Assembly: GCA_937973965.1 (NCBI GenBank)
Contig: CALJJQ010000024.1
Span: 1 to 64,000, forward strand
Length of the DNA: 64,000 nt
Origin: an uncultured Calothrix sp.
GTDB lineage: Bacteria > Cyanobacteriota > Cyanobacteriia > Cyanobacteriales > Nostocaceae
Direction of reading: 5' to 3'
A program made the position numbers and the translations under genes. Below the pieces are notes generated by a model. That model searched no databases. It was given only the letters and a program-made list of their open reading frames with translations, and was not told the origin of the DNA. Below, piece by piece: positions 20,937 to 29,881 of the stretch (the stretch's first letter is position 1; the number at the start of each line of letters is the position of its first letter).

Positions 20937-21683
20937 TTAATCCCCTTGCAAAAATTCTAAATATCCCTGACTCAACTCCTCAACAGCCAAATTATAAAAC
21001 TGTTGCCCATGTTCTTTTGTCGCTAAAGCGGGATTAGACCCCATCCTTCCATCGGGATAGCGTCGGCGAAAATCGATAGAACCGTAGATTTTATGTCCCT
21101 TACCAACTTCAGGAGATAGGAAAGCTGTTTTAACTGCTTCCGGATAAACAAACTGGGTGACAGCGACTTCGCTAGGTGTTGCATGGGAACCTTCCTCGTC
21201 CCCATAGAGTTCCTTGGCTAGTTTGTAGACGCTACTACACATAAACCAGTTAGCAACTTGACATCGGACTCGAACTGCATGGGGATAGTGAAGTTCTTCC
21301 AGGTATGTATAGATTTCCGAAAATGCGGCTCGTAATGTATGAATATTTCCCCCATGTCCGTTAATAAAATAAAACTTGTGAAAACCAGCTTTGACTAAAC
21401 TGGTAATGTAATCACGGATAAACAAAATCATCGTACTGGGACGAAGACTGATAGTACCAGGAAAACCTGTATGATGTAGTGCCATGCCCACATTAATCGT
21501 TGGTGCAACCATTGCTTGGGTTCTTTCTCCCACACCTGTAGCAATGGTTTCGGCACAAATCGCATCTGTTCCGATCAGACCAGATGGACCATGTTGTTCG
21601 GTGGAACCAATGGGTAGAATAATGCCTTGGGAAGTTTGTAAATAGGTTTCTACCTCTGGCCATGTGCTTAAATGCAATAACAC
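20937..21683 (-). CDS. Creatininase family protein (creatinine amidohydrolase-like)
   Basis: 248 aa, typical length. The family signatures are ILPIGSTEQHGPSGLIGTDA (metal ligands Glu, His, Asp), ALHHTGFPGTISLRPST and FYFINGHGGN with the conserved HGGN ligand. These enzymes are Zn/Mn amidohydrolases acting on creatinine, methylamide or pterin/deazaflavin-type formamides. The cyanobacterial substrate is not established. The start is GTG 21683 with a good GGAGAA Shine-Dalgarno sequence 5 nt upstream. It is monocistronic. Confidence 0.88.
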   Translation of the reverse strand: MLLHLSTWPEVETYLQTSQGIILPIGSTEQHGPSGLIGTDAICAETIATGVGERTQAMVAPTINVGMALHHTGFPGTISLRPSTMILFIRDYITSLVKAGFHKFYFINGHGGNIHTLRAAFSEIYTYLEELHYPHAVRVRCQVANWFMCSSVYKLAKELYGDEEGSHATPSEVAVTQFVYPEAVKTAFLSPEVGKGHKIYGSIDFRRRYPDGRMGSNPALATKEHGQQFYNLAVEELSQGYLEFLQGD

Positions 21684-21764
21684 GATATTCTCCTGGCTAA
21701 TTCTTGCTCATGGGACTTGCTGGAGCGCTTTAAACCCCTATTGATCACAAATCCTTAACTTCCA

Positions 21765-21799
21765 GGGAGTAGGGAGTAGGGAGTAGGGAGTAGGGAATA
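21765..21799 (+). repeat. Heptanucleotide tandem repeat (GGGAGTA)4
   Basis: Four perfect GGGAGTA units plus one GGGAATA. Isolated units or pairs of the same heptamer (also as ACTCCCT) occur throughout intergenic DNA, for example near 17863, 24171, 27588, 42538 and 51910. Such short tandemly repeated repetitive sequences are typical of filamentous heterocystous cyanobacteria. Confidence 0.9.
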
Positions 21800-21973
21800 T
21801 AAACTTATAATACTGATTCTCTCCTACTTTGAAATCAATGAAACCAGAATAATCAACGGTTATAGCATAGCTCCACATAAAGACCATTGGCGTAGACAAA
21901 ATAGCTTAACCCACGAGAAATCAAAGTAAAACCCTTCTCCTTTTTCCGACTCTCCGTTTCCTCTACATCAGTT

Positions 21974-22096
21974 ACAGTAATCCTATTTAAGCCGTGAAAA
22001 ATAGTGTGCTGTTGACTGATGACTGTTAACCGTCAACTGTCAACCGTTAACAACCCTACATTTAAGATTTCACAAATCCCGCTCAGACTGCTGTAG
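21974..22096 (+). repeat. Direct repeat D, copy 1 (left of cupin gene)
   Basis: Begins ACAGTAATCCTATTTAAG and includes CAACCGTTAACAACCCTACA and TTTCACAAATCCCGCTC. It matches 22525-22653 in the same orientation. Internal GTTAACCGTCAACTGTCAAC heptamer-like iterons are present. Confidence 0.85.
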
Positions 22097-22189
22097 CTCG
22101 ACCTGTCAGGTTGACACAGTTCAACAATCTAAAAGGCTGAAGCACTTCAATTTCTGATCCTATTCCCCGTTCCCTGTTCCCTCATCCCT

Positions 22190-22462
22190 CTACTCAAAAC
22201 AATAATGCTTTTTCACCCTGCTTTGAATTTCCCAGGTACAGGACATACCCTGGGGAAAAGTGACTAAATCCCCCTTACCCATAGTCACGGGTTTTCCTCC
22301 ATCAGGAGTGACGATAACATCGCCTTCTAAAAAATAACAAGTCTCCTGGGAATTATAGATCCATTCAAAACGGGAAACGTCTTTTTGCCAAATTGGCCAA
22401 CTGGATATACCCAACTTCTGTAAACGTTCAGAACTGGGTTGGTGTTCAATTTTGATTTCCAT
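22190..22462 (-). CDS. Cupin domain protein (EutQ / DUF861-like)
   Basis: 90 aa, a single small beta-barrel cupin. Landmarks are SRFEWIYNSQETCYFLEGDV, the VTPDGGKPVTMGKGDLVTFP turn, and a terminal CTWEIQSRVKKHYCF. In this subfamily the usual two-His metal motif is reduced. ATG 22462 is preferred to TTG 22465. The gene is flanked on both sides by copies of direct repeat D, so it may have moved or been duplicated with them. Function unknown; small cupins of this type are common in plants and cyanobacteria. Confidence 0.85.
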   Translation of the reverse strand: MEIKIEHQPSSERLQKLGISSWPIWQKDVSRFEWIYNSQETCYFLEGDVIVTPDGGKPVTMGKGDLVTFPQGMSCTWEIQSRVKKHYCFE

Positions 22463-22524
22463 CAAAGAATAATTCGGAACTAGACAATCCTTGTTTGCGA
22501 TCGCTATTTTAGCAGGTTAAATGT

Positions 22525-22653
22525 ACAGCAATCCTATTTGAGTCGTGAAAAATAGCGTGCCGTTGACTGATGACTGGTGACTGTTAACCGTTAACTGTCA
22601 ACCGTTAACAACCCTACATTTAAGGATTTCACAAATCCCGCTCGGACTGCTGT
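22525..22653 (+). repeat. Direct repeat D, copy 2 (right of cupin gene)
   Basis: About 129 nt starting ACAGCAATCCTATTTGAG and ending CCCGCTCGGACTGCTGTAAT. It differs from copy 1 by a short insertion (GACTGGT) and a few substitutions. It lies between the cupin gene and the Mo-nitrogenase-family gene. Confidence 0.85.
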
Positions 22654-22660
22654 AATTAAG

Positions 22661-23038
22661 TTAGCAATAGGGAGTAATGTCTTCACCACATTCATCAGCT
22701 AAATAACATAATGTCCGAAACCGCAAATTCACAAATTGGTCGTATAGGGGATTGAATTTGCATAATGGGGGAATATGGGCTAACTTACGACCAAACACGA
22801 TAATATCCCGTGCAAATGGACATTGAGATGGTATGGTTTTAACAATAAGCTGGGCTAAATTCCGGTTATTGATTTCTAAATAGTCGCACCAATTTTTTAG
22901 TGGTCGTAATAAATCAAATTTGCCAAATTTGAGTTTCTGCTGGGTCGATGGAGTCGTTTCCCTGAAGAAATCGCAAAAACCAGGGAAAATTATTTGTTTG
23001 TGTTTATTTTGAGTACTGAGCATCTCAATTACTGTCAA
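22661..23038 (-). CDS. Mo-dependent nitrogenase C-terminus family protein
   Basis: 125 aa. It matches the small family annotated as Mo-dependent nitrogenase C-terminus in cyanobacteria: LLRPLKNWCDYLEINNRNLA, then IPSQCPFARDI, IPPLCKFNPLYDQFVNLRFR and CYLADECGED. Five cysteines, including those in the CPFARD and PPLC motifs, are conserved in the family. Despite the name these proteins also occur in non-diazotrophs, and function is unknown. No nif gene is adjacent. ATG 23038 begins MTVIEML; the conserved part starts about residue 40. Confidence 0.8.
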   Translation of the reverse strand: MTVIEMLSTQNKHKQIIFPGFCDFFRETTPSTQQKLKFGKFDLLRPLKNWCDYLEINNRNLAQLIVKTIPSQCPFARDIIVFGRKLAHIPPLCKFNPLYDQFVNLRFRTLCYLADECGEDITPYC

Positions 23039-23348
23039 TCCGGGAATTATTTGCTATTTAAACCCGCTAACTTGATGCAAACTGTCCGGTGGAATACAAA
23101 AACGTTAAAAAACTTTACGATTGACAAAAGAGTCAAGATATGCAATGTGCCAATTTTCTAAATCTTTGATATAAATCCGAAATATATGTCTACGGAAAAC
23201 TAAATGAAAACTTCATATTCACGGTGCTGATTTTTGCTGAATATGTATATAGAACCTTTGACAGATTTTTTAGGAGTTGCCCCTTAGTTAATCTGTAAAC
23301 TGAATGGTTAAATGCAGCAGTTTTTGTTTTAATAGGAGAATTTAAAGG
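23039..23348. other. Divergent intergenic region
   Basis: 310 nt between divergent genes; AT-rich, with an AGGAG ribosome binding site near 23334 for the plus-strand gene. No repeat or small gene was recognised. Confidence 0.6.
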
Positions 23349-24089
23349 GTGCAAAAACTTGTTTATGTGATTCAATTTCTGCAAAAATTATTACCACCCC
23401 GTCGCCTACGTTTCCCGTTGCTGGGATTAATCTTAGTTGTAGGAATTGTTGCTGACCGTTCCCGTCCTGTCCAAAGTAGCCAATTTGATCCTGACCCCTA
23501 TACCTACAGAATAGTCCGACCGCAACCAGGGGTTGAATTGTTAGAAATTCAACCGAACTATGGTGATGAGAAGCAATCTTTTGGAGTCAAACCAAATTGG
23601 GAACAACCAGATTGGTCAGATATTGCACCGGGACAAATCACCTCTCCAACCTTGATTGCATCGACTTCACCCCATATTCCCCTATCGAAACCCAATCCCC
23701 AAATTTCCCAGAGGAATTTACCGCAGGGGGATGGCATTTATCTGTACGGACAATCACCCCGAATCGGAGAAAACGGCAAAGGATATATCGTTTTCGCCAA
23801 AAATCAAGGTCGGGTCGTGGGTGCTTTATATATGCCCAATTCTGAGTATAGTTGTTTTCGTGGTTCCATTGACGAAACTGGAGCGATCGCCATGACTGTA
23901 CAAGGATATGCAGGTGAGTCAAATCCAGTTCAAGTAGCCACTAGTGGGAATGGGGTAAATTTAGATATAAATAATATTAATGCTCCCAGTCCCTATGCCC
24001 ATTCTCTCTCCCTAACAGACTTTTACCGCTTGCAACAGATTGGTCAGTTAGAGTGGGAAATTCTTCAGGCTTGTGAATTAGGAGATTAA
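23349..24089 (+). CDS. Hypothetical exported or membrane-anchored protein
   Basis: 246 aa. Residues 17-36 form a basic-then-hydrophobic stretch (PPRRLRFPLLGLILVVGIVA), consistent with a signal peptide or N-terminal anchor. The mature part is low in charge and Pro-rich up to residue 125. It is followed by a beta-rich domain with QGDGIYLYGQSP, GYIVFAKNQGRVVGALYMPN and SCFRGSIDETGAI segments. The pattern resembles conserved cyanobacterial proteins of unknown function. The start is GTG 23349 with AGGAG about 10 nt upstream. Monocistronic. Confidence 0.7.
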   Translation: MQKLVYVIQFLQKLLPPRRLRFPLLGLILVVGIVADRSRPVQSSQFDPDPYTYRIVRPQPGVELLEIQPNYGDEKQSFGVKPNWEQPDWSDIAPGQITSPTLIASTSPHIPLSKPNPQISQRNLPQGDGIYLYGQSPRIGENGKGYIVFAKNQGRVVGALYMPNSEYSCFRGSIDETGAIAMTVQGYAGESNPVQVATSGNGVNLDINNINAPSPYAHSLSLTDFYRLQQIGQLEWEILQACELGD

Positions 24090-24201
24090 CAGAATACGGG
24101 AGAAATCAAGAAAACCCCTACCACCAACTTTGATCTCGATCATTCCTCTGGTGTGGTGGATACCAACTCCCTATTCCCCACTCCCTACTTCCTCAACTTT
24201 A

Positions 24202-24864
24202 TTAAAATTCAATCCCCGGTTGAGCTTTGACACCCTGTTCTCGAAATGGATGTTTAATCAAAGTCATTTCTGTCACTAAATCTGCAAATTCAATGAGAGG
24301 AGTTGGCGCTCCCCTACCTGTCAAGATGACATGGGTCAGTTCTGGTTTTGTCCTGAGTCCCGCCAAAATATCCTCAACCTGTAAATAACCCAATTTCAAG
24401 GCAACATTAACTTCATCCAGTAATATAAGTTGGTAATCTGGGTTTTGAATATATTCTAGGGCTTTTTGCCAGGCTGCATGTGCTTTTTCGATATCGCGAT
24501 CGCGGTCTTGGGTATCCCAGGTAAAACCTTCCCCCATCGCGTGAAAAACCAATTGGTCTGGCCACATTTCTAATACCCGTTTTTCCGCAGGTTCCCAACT
24601 ACCCTTGATAAATTGGATAATTGCGACCCGATATCCATGTCCAAGCGATCGCATGACCATTCCCAATGCAGCAGTGGTTTTACCTTTACCATTACCAGTA
24701 TTGACAATCACTAAACCTTTTTGGGCGATCGCATCGGCAATACGTTTAGCTTGTACCTGTTGACGACGTTGCATTTTACGTCGATACTGTTCATCATTGA
24801 GTTGGGAAAACTCTTTGATAGCCTCTTCAGATGTGATTTCTTGCCAAGTTTCTTCGGTATTCAT
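24202..24864 (-). CDS. cobO: Cob(I)yrinic acid a,c-diamide adenosyltransferase
   Basis: 220 aa. CobO/BtuR-type enzyme that adenosylates corrinoids during coenzyme B12 synthesis and salvage. The P-loop is at residues 55-64 (NTGNGKGKTT). Downstream family segments include VAIIQFIKGSWEPAEKR, LILLDEVNVALKLGYL and HVILTGRGAPTPLIEFADLV. The family C-terminus KHPFREQGVKAQPGIEF is complete. I found no cobalamin riboswitch in the 200 nt upstream. Monocistronic. Confidence 0.95.
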   Translation of the reverse strand: MNTEETWQEITSEEAIKEFSQLNDEQYRRKMQRRQQVQAKRIADAIAQKGLVIVNTGNGKGKTTAALGMVMRSLGHGYRVAIIQFIKGSWEPAEKRVLEMWPDQLVFHAMGEGFTWDTQDRDRDIEKAHAAWQKALEYIQNPDYQLILLDEVNVALKLGYLQVEDILAGLRTKPELTHVILTGRGAPTPLIEFADLVTEMTLIKHPFREQGVKAQPGIEF

Positions 24865-26159
24865 AATTTGTGAGCGAAATTACCTTTCCCCGAACTTTTA
24901 TATAGAGGGATGAGGAAGTGGTGAGTAGTGAGTAGGAAGTCAAGAGCTATAGCTAATCGCTTGTCTTGACAACTAAATCTATTTTGATTGCTTTGGATCC
25001 AGTACTTTGTTGTATAATATCTAATAAAGAGATTTAAATCAGTATCCAAATCTGATTAGATATATGTTTTTATTTTGGTATCTAGCCGAGCCGTAGCGGG
25101 TCTAGCAACTTTGAAGAGAATAAAATAGCAACCCAGAGAAGGTAAATTACAAGTTTATCGGTAGGATTACCATGTGGTATTAAGAAAGTATCTCGGTTTT
25201 TGTAATTTTCAGCCCATAGCTACTGGTACAAGGTTTGAGTAACAGCAGCTGTTGGTCCCGCATTTCTCACAAAACCCGAAAACTCACAAGGAATAGGGAG
25301 TAAAAGGAAAATCAATTCGTTACTCAAGGCTTACAACTCACTCGTGAGAAATGCAGGTTAATGGGAATTAGCAAGAATGCGATGGTGACCCGTTGAAGAT
25401 TTTTACAATCTTACATGTAGTAGTCCATAGCATTAAATTTAAAGGCTTTTAGTAGTAGCCCTGGCCTTTTTATAGAGCGATAAATCGTAACTATGAACCC
25501 ATTAAAATTCATGTCATGGAGGATTGGTTGTTGACCTTTAACCTTTGACAGTCATAAGTAAAGCCTTTCCCCTGGGTACAGCCAAAACCGATATTTTCAC
25601 TACTTAAATAGAATACCGGGTAATACTTATCTACAGTACTTTTCCAAAGTAGAATATATCCAAAAACATGTAGGAGACAGCTACTACTGAGTTTTGAACA
25701 GTTTTAACATAGAAATTTCAGTTCTGGAATTGATGAATTACCAATTGGGCAAACTGGATATTTGTATGGTGAAAATATCTGGGATTTTGCCTATGTTAGC
25801 TGTTATTTTTAACTTTTAGTAGTTCTCCAATTCAAGTTCAAGGGTGAAAACTGTTTAGCGTTGTTGAGCGTTAACATTAAACATTTAACAACCACTGCGA
25901 AGGATTACGTAATGGATAAATTGGTTCTAGTAGGTACATGTGTAATTTCTCTATAGGTTTTGCTATTTACTGATGATATTCAGCAAAAGGATTTTATCTC
26001 AACTTATTTTGTGCTTGGGATTGTTAAGTATGAGATATAGTCATCAATGCAATGAAAAAAACTAATCCCAAATATAAATTACATACAGCAAATAAAGCGA
26101 AACATGTTGTTTGCAGGAAGTAATGGACTTACTTGCAACAACAGAAGGAAACCAATTTT
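24865..26159. other. 1.3-kb intergenic region
   Basis: No gene recognised. A 90-nt segment is bounded by inverted GCATTTCTCAC (25259-25269) and GTGAGAAATGC (about 25343-25353), which looks like a small palindrome-ended element. Its inner sequence resembles the ATTTCTCACAAA motif also seen near 18389 and 51532. A GGCTTTTAGTAGTAGCCCTG hairpin lies near 25443. Confidence 0.55.
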
Positions 26160-27173
26160 ATGTTGAAGGATTTATCCACCAGTTTTCAAAAACCTGTTGT
26201 CACGATGATTTTTGCAACAGCACTCTGGGGATTGGGAATGGTGCTGACAAAAATTTTACTTGCATACTTTCACCCCCTAACATTACTGCTGATGCAACTA
26301 TCTGCAAGTGTATCCATTTATTGGATGGTTGCAATCATTCAAAGAAAGCCAATGCTTCCCCAGGAATCTAGGAAACAGAATTTATCTACAATCACTCGTC
26401 ATCCCCAAGGTTTAATTCCCCCAAAAAATATTTATAAATACTTGCAATTAGGACTACCAGGAATACTAGAACCAGGACTAGCCTATATCCTCAGTTCCTT
26501 TGGATTAACCATGACAACAGCAAGCAGTGCATCCCTACTGACGGCAACCGAACCAGTGATGACAATTGGTATTGCTTGGGTATTGTGGCGCAGTAGCAGC
26601 CAACAAAATTTATCTGATAACAGAATAAATTATCAATTAGTGATTTTTTCTGCGATCGCGCTATTAGGTGTCATTTTCACAATGGGTTTAGATCCGAATT
26701 TCAATCAAACATCTTTGTTGGGTGATATTCTGATTATTAGTGCGACAGCCTGTGCATCCCTATACACAATTCTTTCCCAGCAGGGAGTAAAATATTTAGC
26801 ACCGGTTTCCCTTGCAGCCATCCAGCAAAGCTTTGGTTTATTATTTGTGGGAATAATTTGGTTATTGACCAATCACCACATACCGAATTCTGAATTGCTA
26901 ATTCCTACACCAGTAATTTACCTACTGGCGATGATTTCCGGTATTTTTCAATATCTCTTACCATTTTGGTTATATTTAACTTCCCTCCAGAAATTATCAG
27001 CTAGCGTAGCAGCTCAATTTTTGTCCCTAATACCCGTATTTACCATGCTCGGTGCATGTATATTTTTACATGAAAAATTGACCAGCCTGCAAACAATCGG
27101 TATGTTTGTGACTTTAACTGCGGTAATGGGTATTATTAGAATGGGCGGTCATCAAAGTGTGGTAAAAGTTTAA
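26160..27173 (+). CDS. DMT superfamily (EamA) transporter
   Basis: 337 aa with about ten hydrophobic segments in two EamA repeats. The first repeat contains TMIFATALWGLGMVLTKILL and GLTMTTASSASLLTATEPVM. The second contains CASLYTILSQQGVKYLAPVS and SASVAAQFLSLIPVFTMLGA, followed by ..HEKLT..Q..G. These inner-membrane proteins export metabolites, but the substrate cannot be deduced. ATG 26160 is preferred, with AGAAGGAA upstream, to TTG 26133. A MITE-like element begins only 4 nt after the stop codon. Confidence 0.85.
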   Translation: MLKDLSTSFQKPVVTMIFATALWGLGMVLTKILLAYFHPLTLLLMQLSASVSIYWMVAIIQRKPMLPQESRKQNLSTITRHPQGLIPPKNIYKYLQLGLPGILEPGLAYILSSFGLTMTTASSASLLTATEPVMTIGIAWVLWRSSSQQNLSDNRINYQLVIFSAIALLGVIFTMGLDPNFNQTSLLGDILIISATACASLYTILSQQGVKYLAPVSLAAIQQSFGLLFVGIIWLLTNHHIPNSELLIPTPVIYLLAMISGIFQYLLPFWLYLTSLQKLSASVAAQFLSLIPVFTMLGACIFLHEKLTSLQTIGMFVTLTAVMGIIRMGGHQSVVKV

Positions 27174-27176
27174 CTC

Positions 27177-27414
27177 AACGTGAATTCGACGGATTGTAAA
27201 CGCTATAATCTCTGTGAATCAATGATTTTGAAGGTTAAGGTTTAAAGTAACCTCATCCATTAGTTGAGAAGTTGAGAACAAAGTCAATAACTGACTGATT
27301 CCAGGTTTAATGATTTTATTCTCAACATATTAGGAGGTTTTTAAAAACTTCTATTTCCTACGAACGATACTGGACAAGATTTTCAGGCTTTATAAATCAT
27401 CAAACTCACGTTAA
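27177..27414 (-). repeat. MITE-like element B, complete copy (238 nt)
   Basis: Bounded by AACGTGAATTCGA on the left and TCAAACTCACGTTAA on the right, which are imperfect inverted repeats of about 14 nt. The interior has TCAACATATTAGGAGGTTTT and TGAGAACAAAGTCAATAACT. It matches 16401-16605 in inverse orientation. No ORF, so it is non-autonomous. It abuts the stop codon of the transporter gene. Confidence 0.8.
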
Positions 27415-27534
27415 CTCAGGAAGGTTTTGGAGAGCGATAATTCCCGCACTCTACCTCAAAGGTGGGTGTGGGGATACAAAGACTCCCCTGGAAAAGTCGA
27501 TTACCCATCCTTTGGGAAGAGGAAAAAGTGAGCA

Positions 27535-27600
27535 AGATATTTACCCTACCAGCACATTAACCATCAAAATTAATGTGGTGGAATACTATTCCCTACTCCC
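27535..27600 (+). repeat. Repeat family E fragment
   Basis: Contains ATCAAAATTAATGTGGTGGA followed by ATACTATT and CTCCCTA heptamers. Related copies are at 31660-31705, 49270-49335 and 63840-63910, where a CTACGTGCCTTTC(C/T)TYACCC block precedes it. Confidence 0.65.
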
Positions 27601-27621
27601 TATTTTCTCACAAGTCCTGTA

Positions 27622-28533
27622 TCACATACCAATAAGTAATTGGGATTGATCAAATTTTCCCTTCATCAAAATAAACCCTGCTATCAGTAATAAACCAAAC
27701 GCATAACCAGCAGTGACATCAGTGAACCAATGCACACCCAAATACAAACGACTAAAACCGATAGCGCTAATTAGTAAAAAAGTAAATAGGAAAATTTCTT
27801 GTTTTTTGTGGGGATAGGTTTGGGCTAAGAAATAGGCAATCATACCATAGGTGACAATAGACACCATTGCATGACCACTAGGAAAACTATAGTAATCAAC
27901 ATTAATTAAGCGTTCCCATAATAGGGGACGTTCGCGGGCAAATATATATTTTAAAAATATATTTAAGCCAATGGCACTTAAAGTTGCATTTGTAACTAAC
28001 TGTGCGGATTCAGGGTGAGCTTGAAAAAAGCCGAATTGCGGTAAACTCCAGCACAAAGCCAATAGGATAGCTGGTTCCCCCAGGAGGGTTGTGCCCAACA
28101 TCACCCGATCTAAAATGGGATCATGTAATTTTTGAATATTTAACAGGATTAATTCGTCCCAATTTTGGCTATAAATAATACCAGTTACCAGGGATAAAAT
28201 CGTTGCCAGACTAGAAGCAGAAATCAGTGGGAGTAAACATTGATTAACTCCTACAGGAACGGGAGGTAGACGTAAATTTTGCCTGTAGATATGAACTAGA
28301 TGTTGAATAGTTTTGGCAACTTGACTGTGATTTAAATGGGGCGAAAATATGACTAATAAATTACCCGTATCCACGCTACCACGGACTTGGAATATATCAG
28401 GTTGTGCCGATAACTGCAACTCCAAATAGCGTTTGAGGGATTGACAACGCCAGAGACCAGCAATTTTATACCTCGCCCTACCTGCGATCGCAGTATGAAT
28501 TGGTTGTACGAGCAATTGATATTCTTCAAGCAT
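27622..28533 (-). CDS. PAP2 family phosphatase with HMA-like N-terminal domain
   Basis: 303 aa. The C-terminal two thirds are an integral-membrane PAP2 (type 2 phosphatidic acid phosphatase) domain with all three motifs: KYIFARERP (195-203), PSGH (218-221) and SRLYLGVHWFTD (261-272). These act on lipid phosphates or undecaprenyl diphosphate. The first 85 residues (IHTAIAGRARYKIAGLWRCQ, VRGSVDTGNLLVIFSP) resemble the HMA-like domains found at the N-termini of some P-type ATPases. They lack a CxxC metal site. The membrane part has about six helices. Monocistronic; start ATG 28533. Confidence 0.87.
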   Translation of the reverse strand: MLEEYQLLVQPIHTAIAGRARYKIAGLWRCQSLKRYLELQLSAQPDIFQVRGSVDTGNLLVIFSPHLNHSQVAKTIQHLVHIYRQNLRLPPVPVGVNQCLLPLISASSLATILSLVTGIIYSQNWDELILLNIQKLHDPILDRVMLGTTLLGEPAILLALCWSLPQFGFFQAHPESAQLVTNATLSAIGLNIFLKYIFARERPLLWERLINVDYYSFPSGHAMVSIVTYGMIAYFLAQTYPHKKQEIFLFTFLLISAIGFSRLYLGVHWFTDVTAGYAFGLLLIAGFILMKGKFDQSQLLIGM

Positions 28534-28564
28534 AAAATTGAACCTGTCTGGGAAATTGGGTAGG

Positions 28565-28583
28565 GACGACTCGGTGGGTCGTC
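28565..28583. repeat. Short hairpin GACGAC...GTCGTC
   Basis: A six-base stem around a 7-nt loop between the PAP2 gene and the CSP41-like gene. It is related to the longer hairpin at 16329-16357. Its location 5' of the PAP2 gene argues against a terminator for that gene; it may instead be a generic palindromic repeat. Confidence 0.4.
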
Positions 28584-28642
28584 TCTACTTCTATCGTGAC
28601 ATCCCCTTTACGAGTGAGACGTGAGGCTTCTTGCTGTTCAAG

Positions 28643-29575
28643 CTAATTTTCCTGTAAAATTATTTCATCGACGGCAAAATCAACTTCAGCCTTGTCTCGA
28701 CCAGAAGCCAAATAATCATTGACAAAGGAGTCCTTCAAACCGGAAATCAAATCATATTCTGGATGCCAAGCCAGTTCCGACATCGCCTTTTCCACACTAG
28801 CAAAAAAGTGTTGCATTCTCAAGGGAAAAGCTTTCTTCTTGCCAAAGTCGAATTGCTGAAGATTGTAATGAACAATTTGAATCGCATCAGCAGATTTTCC
28901 CGCAGCAACAGCACAAGCACGGGCTAATCCATCAAAGGTGACATATCGATCACCCGACACATTGTAAATTTGACGAATAGCGTGGGAATTGCCTAAAACC
29001 AGGGTCATAGCTTGTGCTAAATCTTTAACATGTCCCAATTGGGTGATATGCATTCCATCACCAGGAATGGGAATCGGGCGATCGCGGACTATACGGTCAA
29101 AAAACCAAGCCTCTAAATCATTGTAATTTTTTGGACCATAAATATAGGTGGGACGGATTGAGGTGAAGGGTAACTCCTGTTCAAGTAAAAAAGCCTCCGT
29201 TTCAAATTTACCCCGGTGGCGACTTTTAGGGTCAACCGCATCCGTTTCCAAATGAGGCATTTGGTCAGATTTGAGATAAACACCCGCCGAACTCATATAG
29301 ACAAAATGTTTTACCCGACCTTGGAAAATTTCCGCCAAAGGTTGAGTATCAGCCAATTCCCGACCATTATTATCGAAAATTGCATCAAACTCTTCCCCCG
29401 CCAATTTTTCCTTAATTTGGTTAGGGTCAGTGCGATCGCCTGTGATTAATTCTACTCCATCAGGTACGGGACGATTACCCCGATTAAACATGACTACTTC
29501 ATGTCCCTGTTCTTGTAACATCTGGGTCAGGTAAACACCAATAAATCGAGTCCCACCCATGATTAAAATTCGCAT
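28643..29575 (-). CDS. NAD-dependent epimerase/dehydratase, CSP41-like
   Basis: 310 aa, an atypical short-chain dehydrogenase with Rossmann motif ILIMGGTRFIGVYLTQMLQE (GxxxFxG form). It is closest in pattern to CSP41, the chloroplast stem-loop RNA-binding proteins and their cyanobacterial homologues: VKHFVYMSSAGVYLKSDQMP, FTSIRPTYIYGPKNYNDLEAWFFD (written in two parts by motif), and YNVSGDRYVTFDGLARACA. The catalytic YxxxK appears altered to Tyr-Leu-Lys-Ser context, consistent with the RNA-binding rather than enzymatic role known for CSP41. Monocistronic, ATG 29575. Confidence 0.85.
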   Translation of the reverse strand: MRILIMGGTRFIGVYLTQMLQEQGHEVVMFNRGNRPVPDGVELITGDRTDPNQIKEKLAGEEFDAIFDNNGRELADTQPLAEIFQGRVKHFVYMSSAGVYLKSDQMPHLETDAVDPKSRHRGKFETEAFLLEQELPFTSIRPTYIYGPKNYNDLEAWFFDRIVRDRPIPIPGDGMHITQLGHVKDLAQAMTLVLGNSHAIRQIYNVSGDRYVTFDGLARACAVAAGKSADAIQIVHYNLQQFDFGKKKAFPLRMQHFFASVEKAMSELAWHPEYDLISGLKDSFVNDYLASGRDKAEVDFAVDEIILQEN

Positions 29576-29694
29576 AGAACACCCTATTATGGATTTGAGA
29601 TTACTCTTCGAGAAGCCGCACTACGTGCGTCTATGAATTTAAGAATACAGGAGAAATAGGTTGGATAGGGAAAAGAAGAAGGAGGGGAAATGGT

Positions 29695-29793
29695 TAATAC
29701 CGTTTTACTTTGGAGTTGATACCTGACGGGAAGCTTTCGCAAGCAGGGTCAGAAAATGTATCAAAATTTGGGTGAAATAGTATAACTCCTAAC
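29695..29793 (+). repeat. MITE-like repeat family A, copy 2
   Basis: Starts near TACCGTTTTACTTTGGAGTT and ends near TTGGGTGAAATAGTATAACT. It matches 51590-51712 directly and 15229-15335 inversely. It fills much of the 306-nt gap between the CSP41-like gene and the glycosyltransferase gene. Confidence 0.7.
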
Positions 29794-29881
29794 TATACAT
29801 CTTAATCCTAGAGATGCTAGATTCATTTCCCACTGGATAGTTAACAGGTGTTGGGAAATGTTAACGAAAAAAGTATCTGTT

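Noticed and set aside
24865-25100. Cobalamin riboswitch upstream of cobO
   Set aside because: None of the conserved B12-box elements is visible in this stretch.
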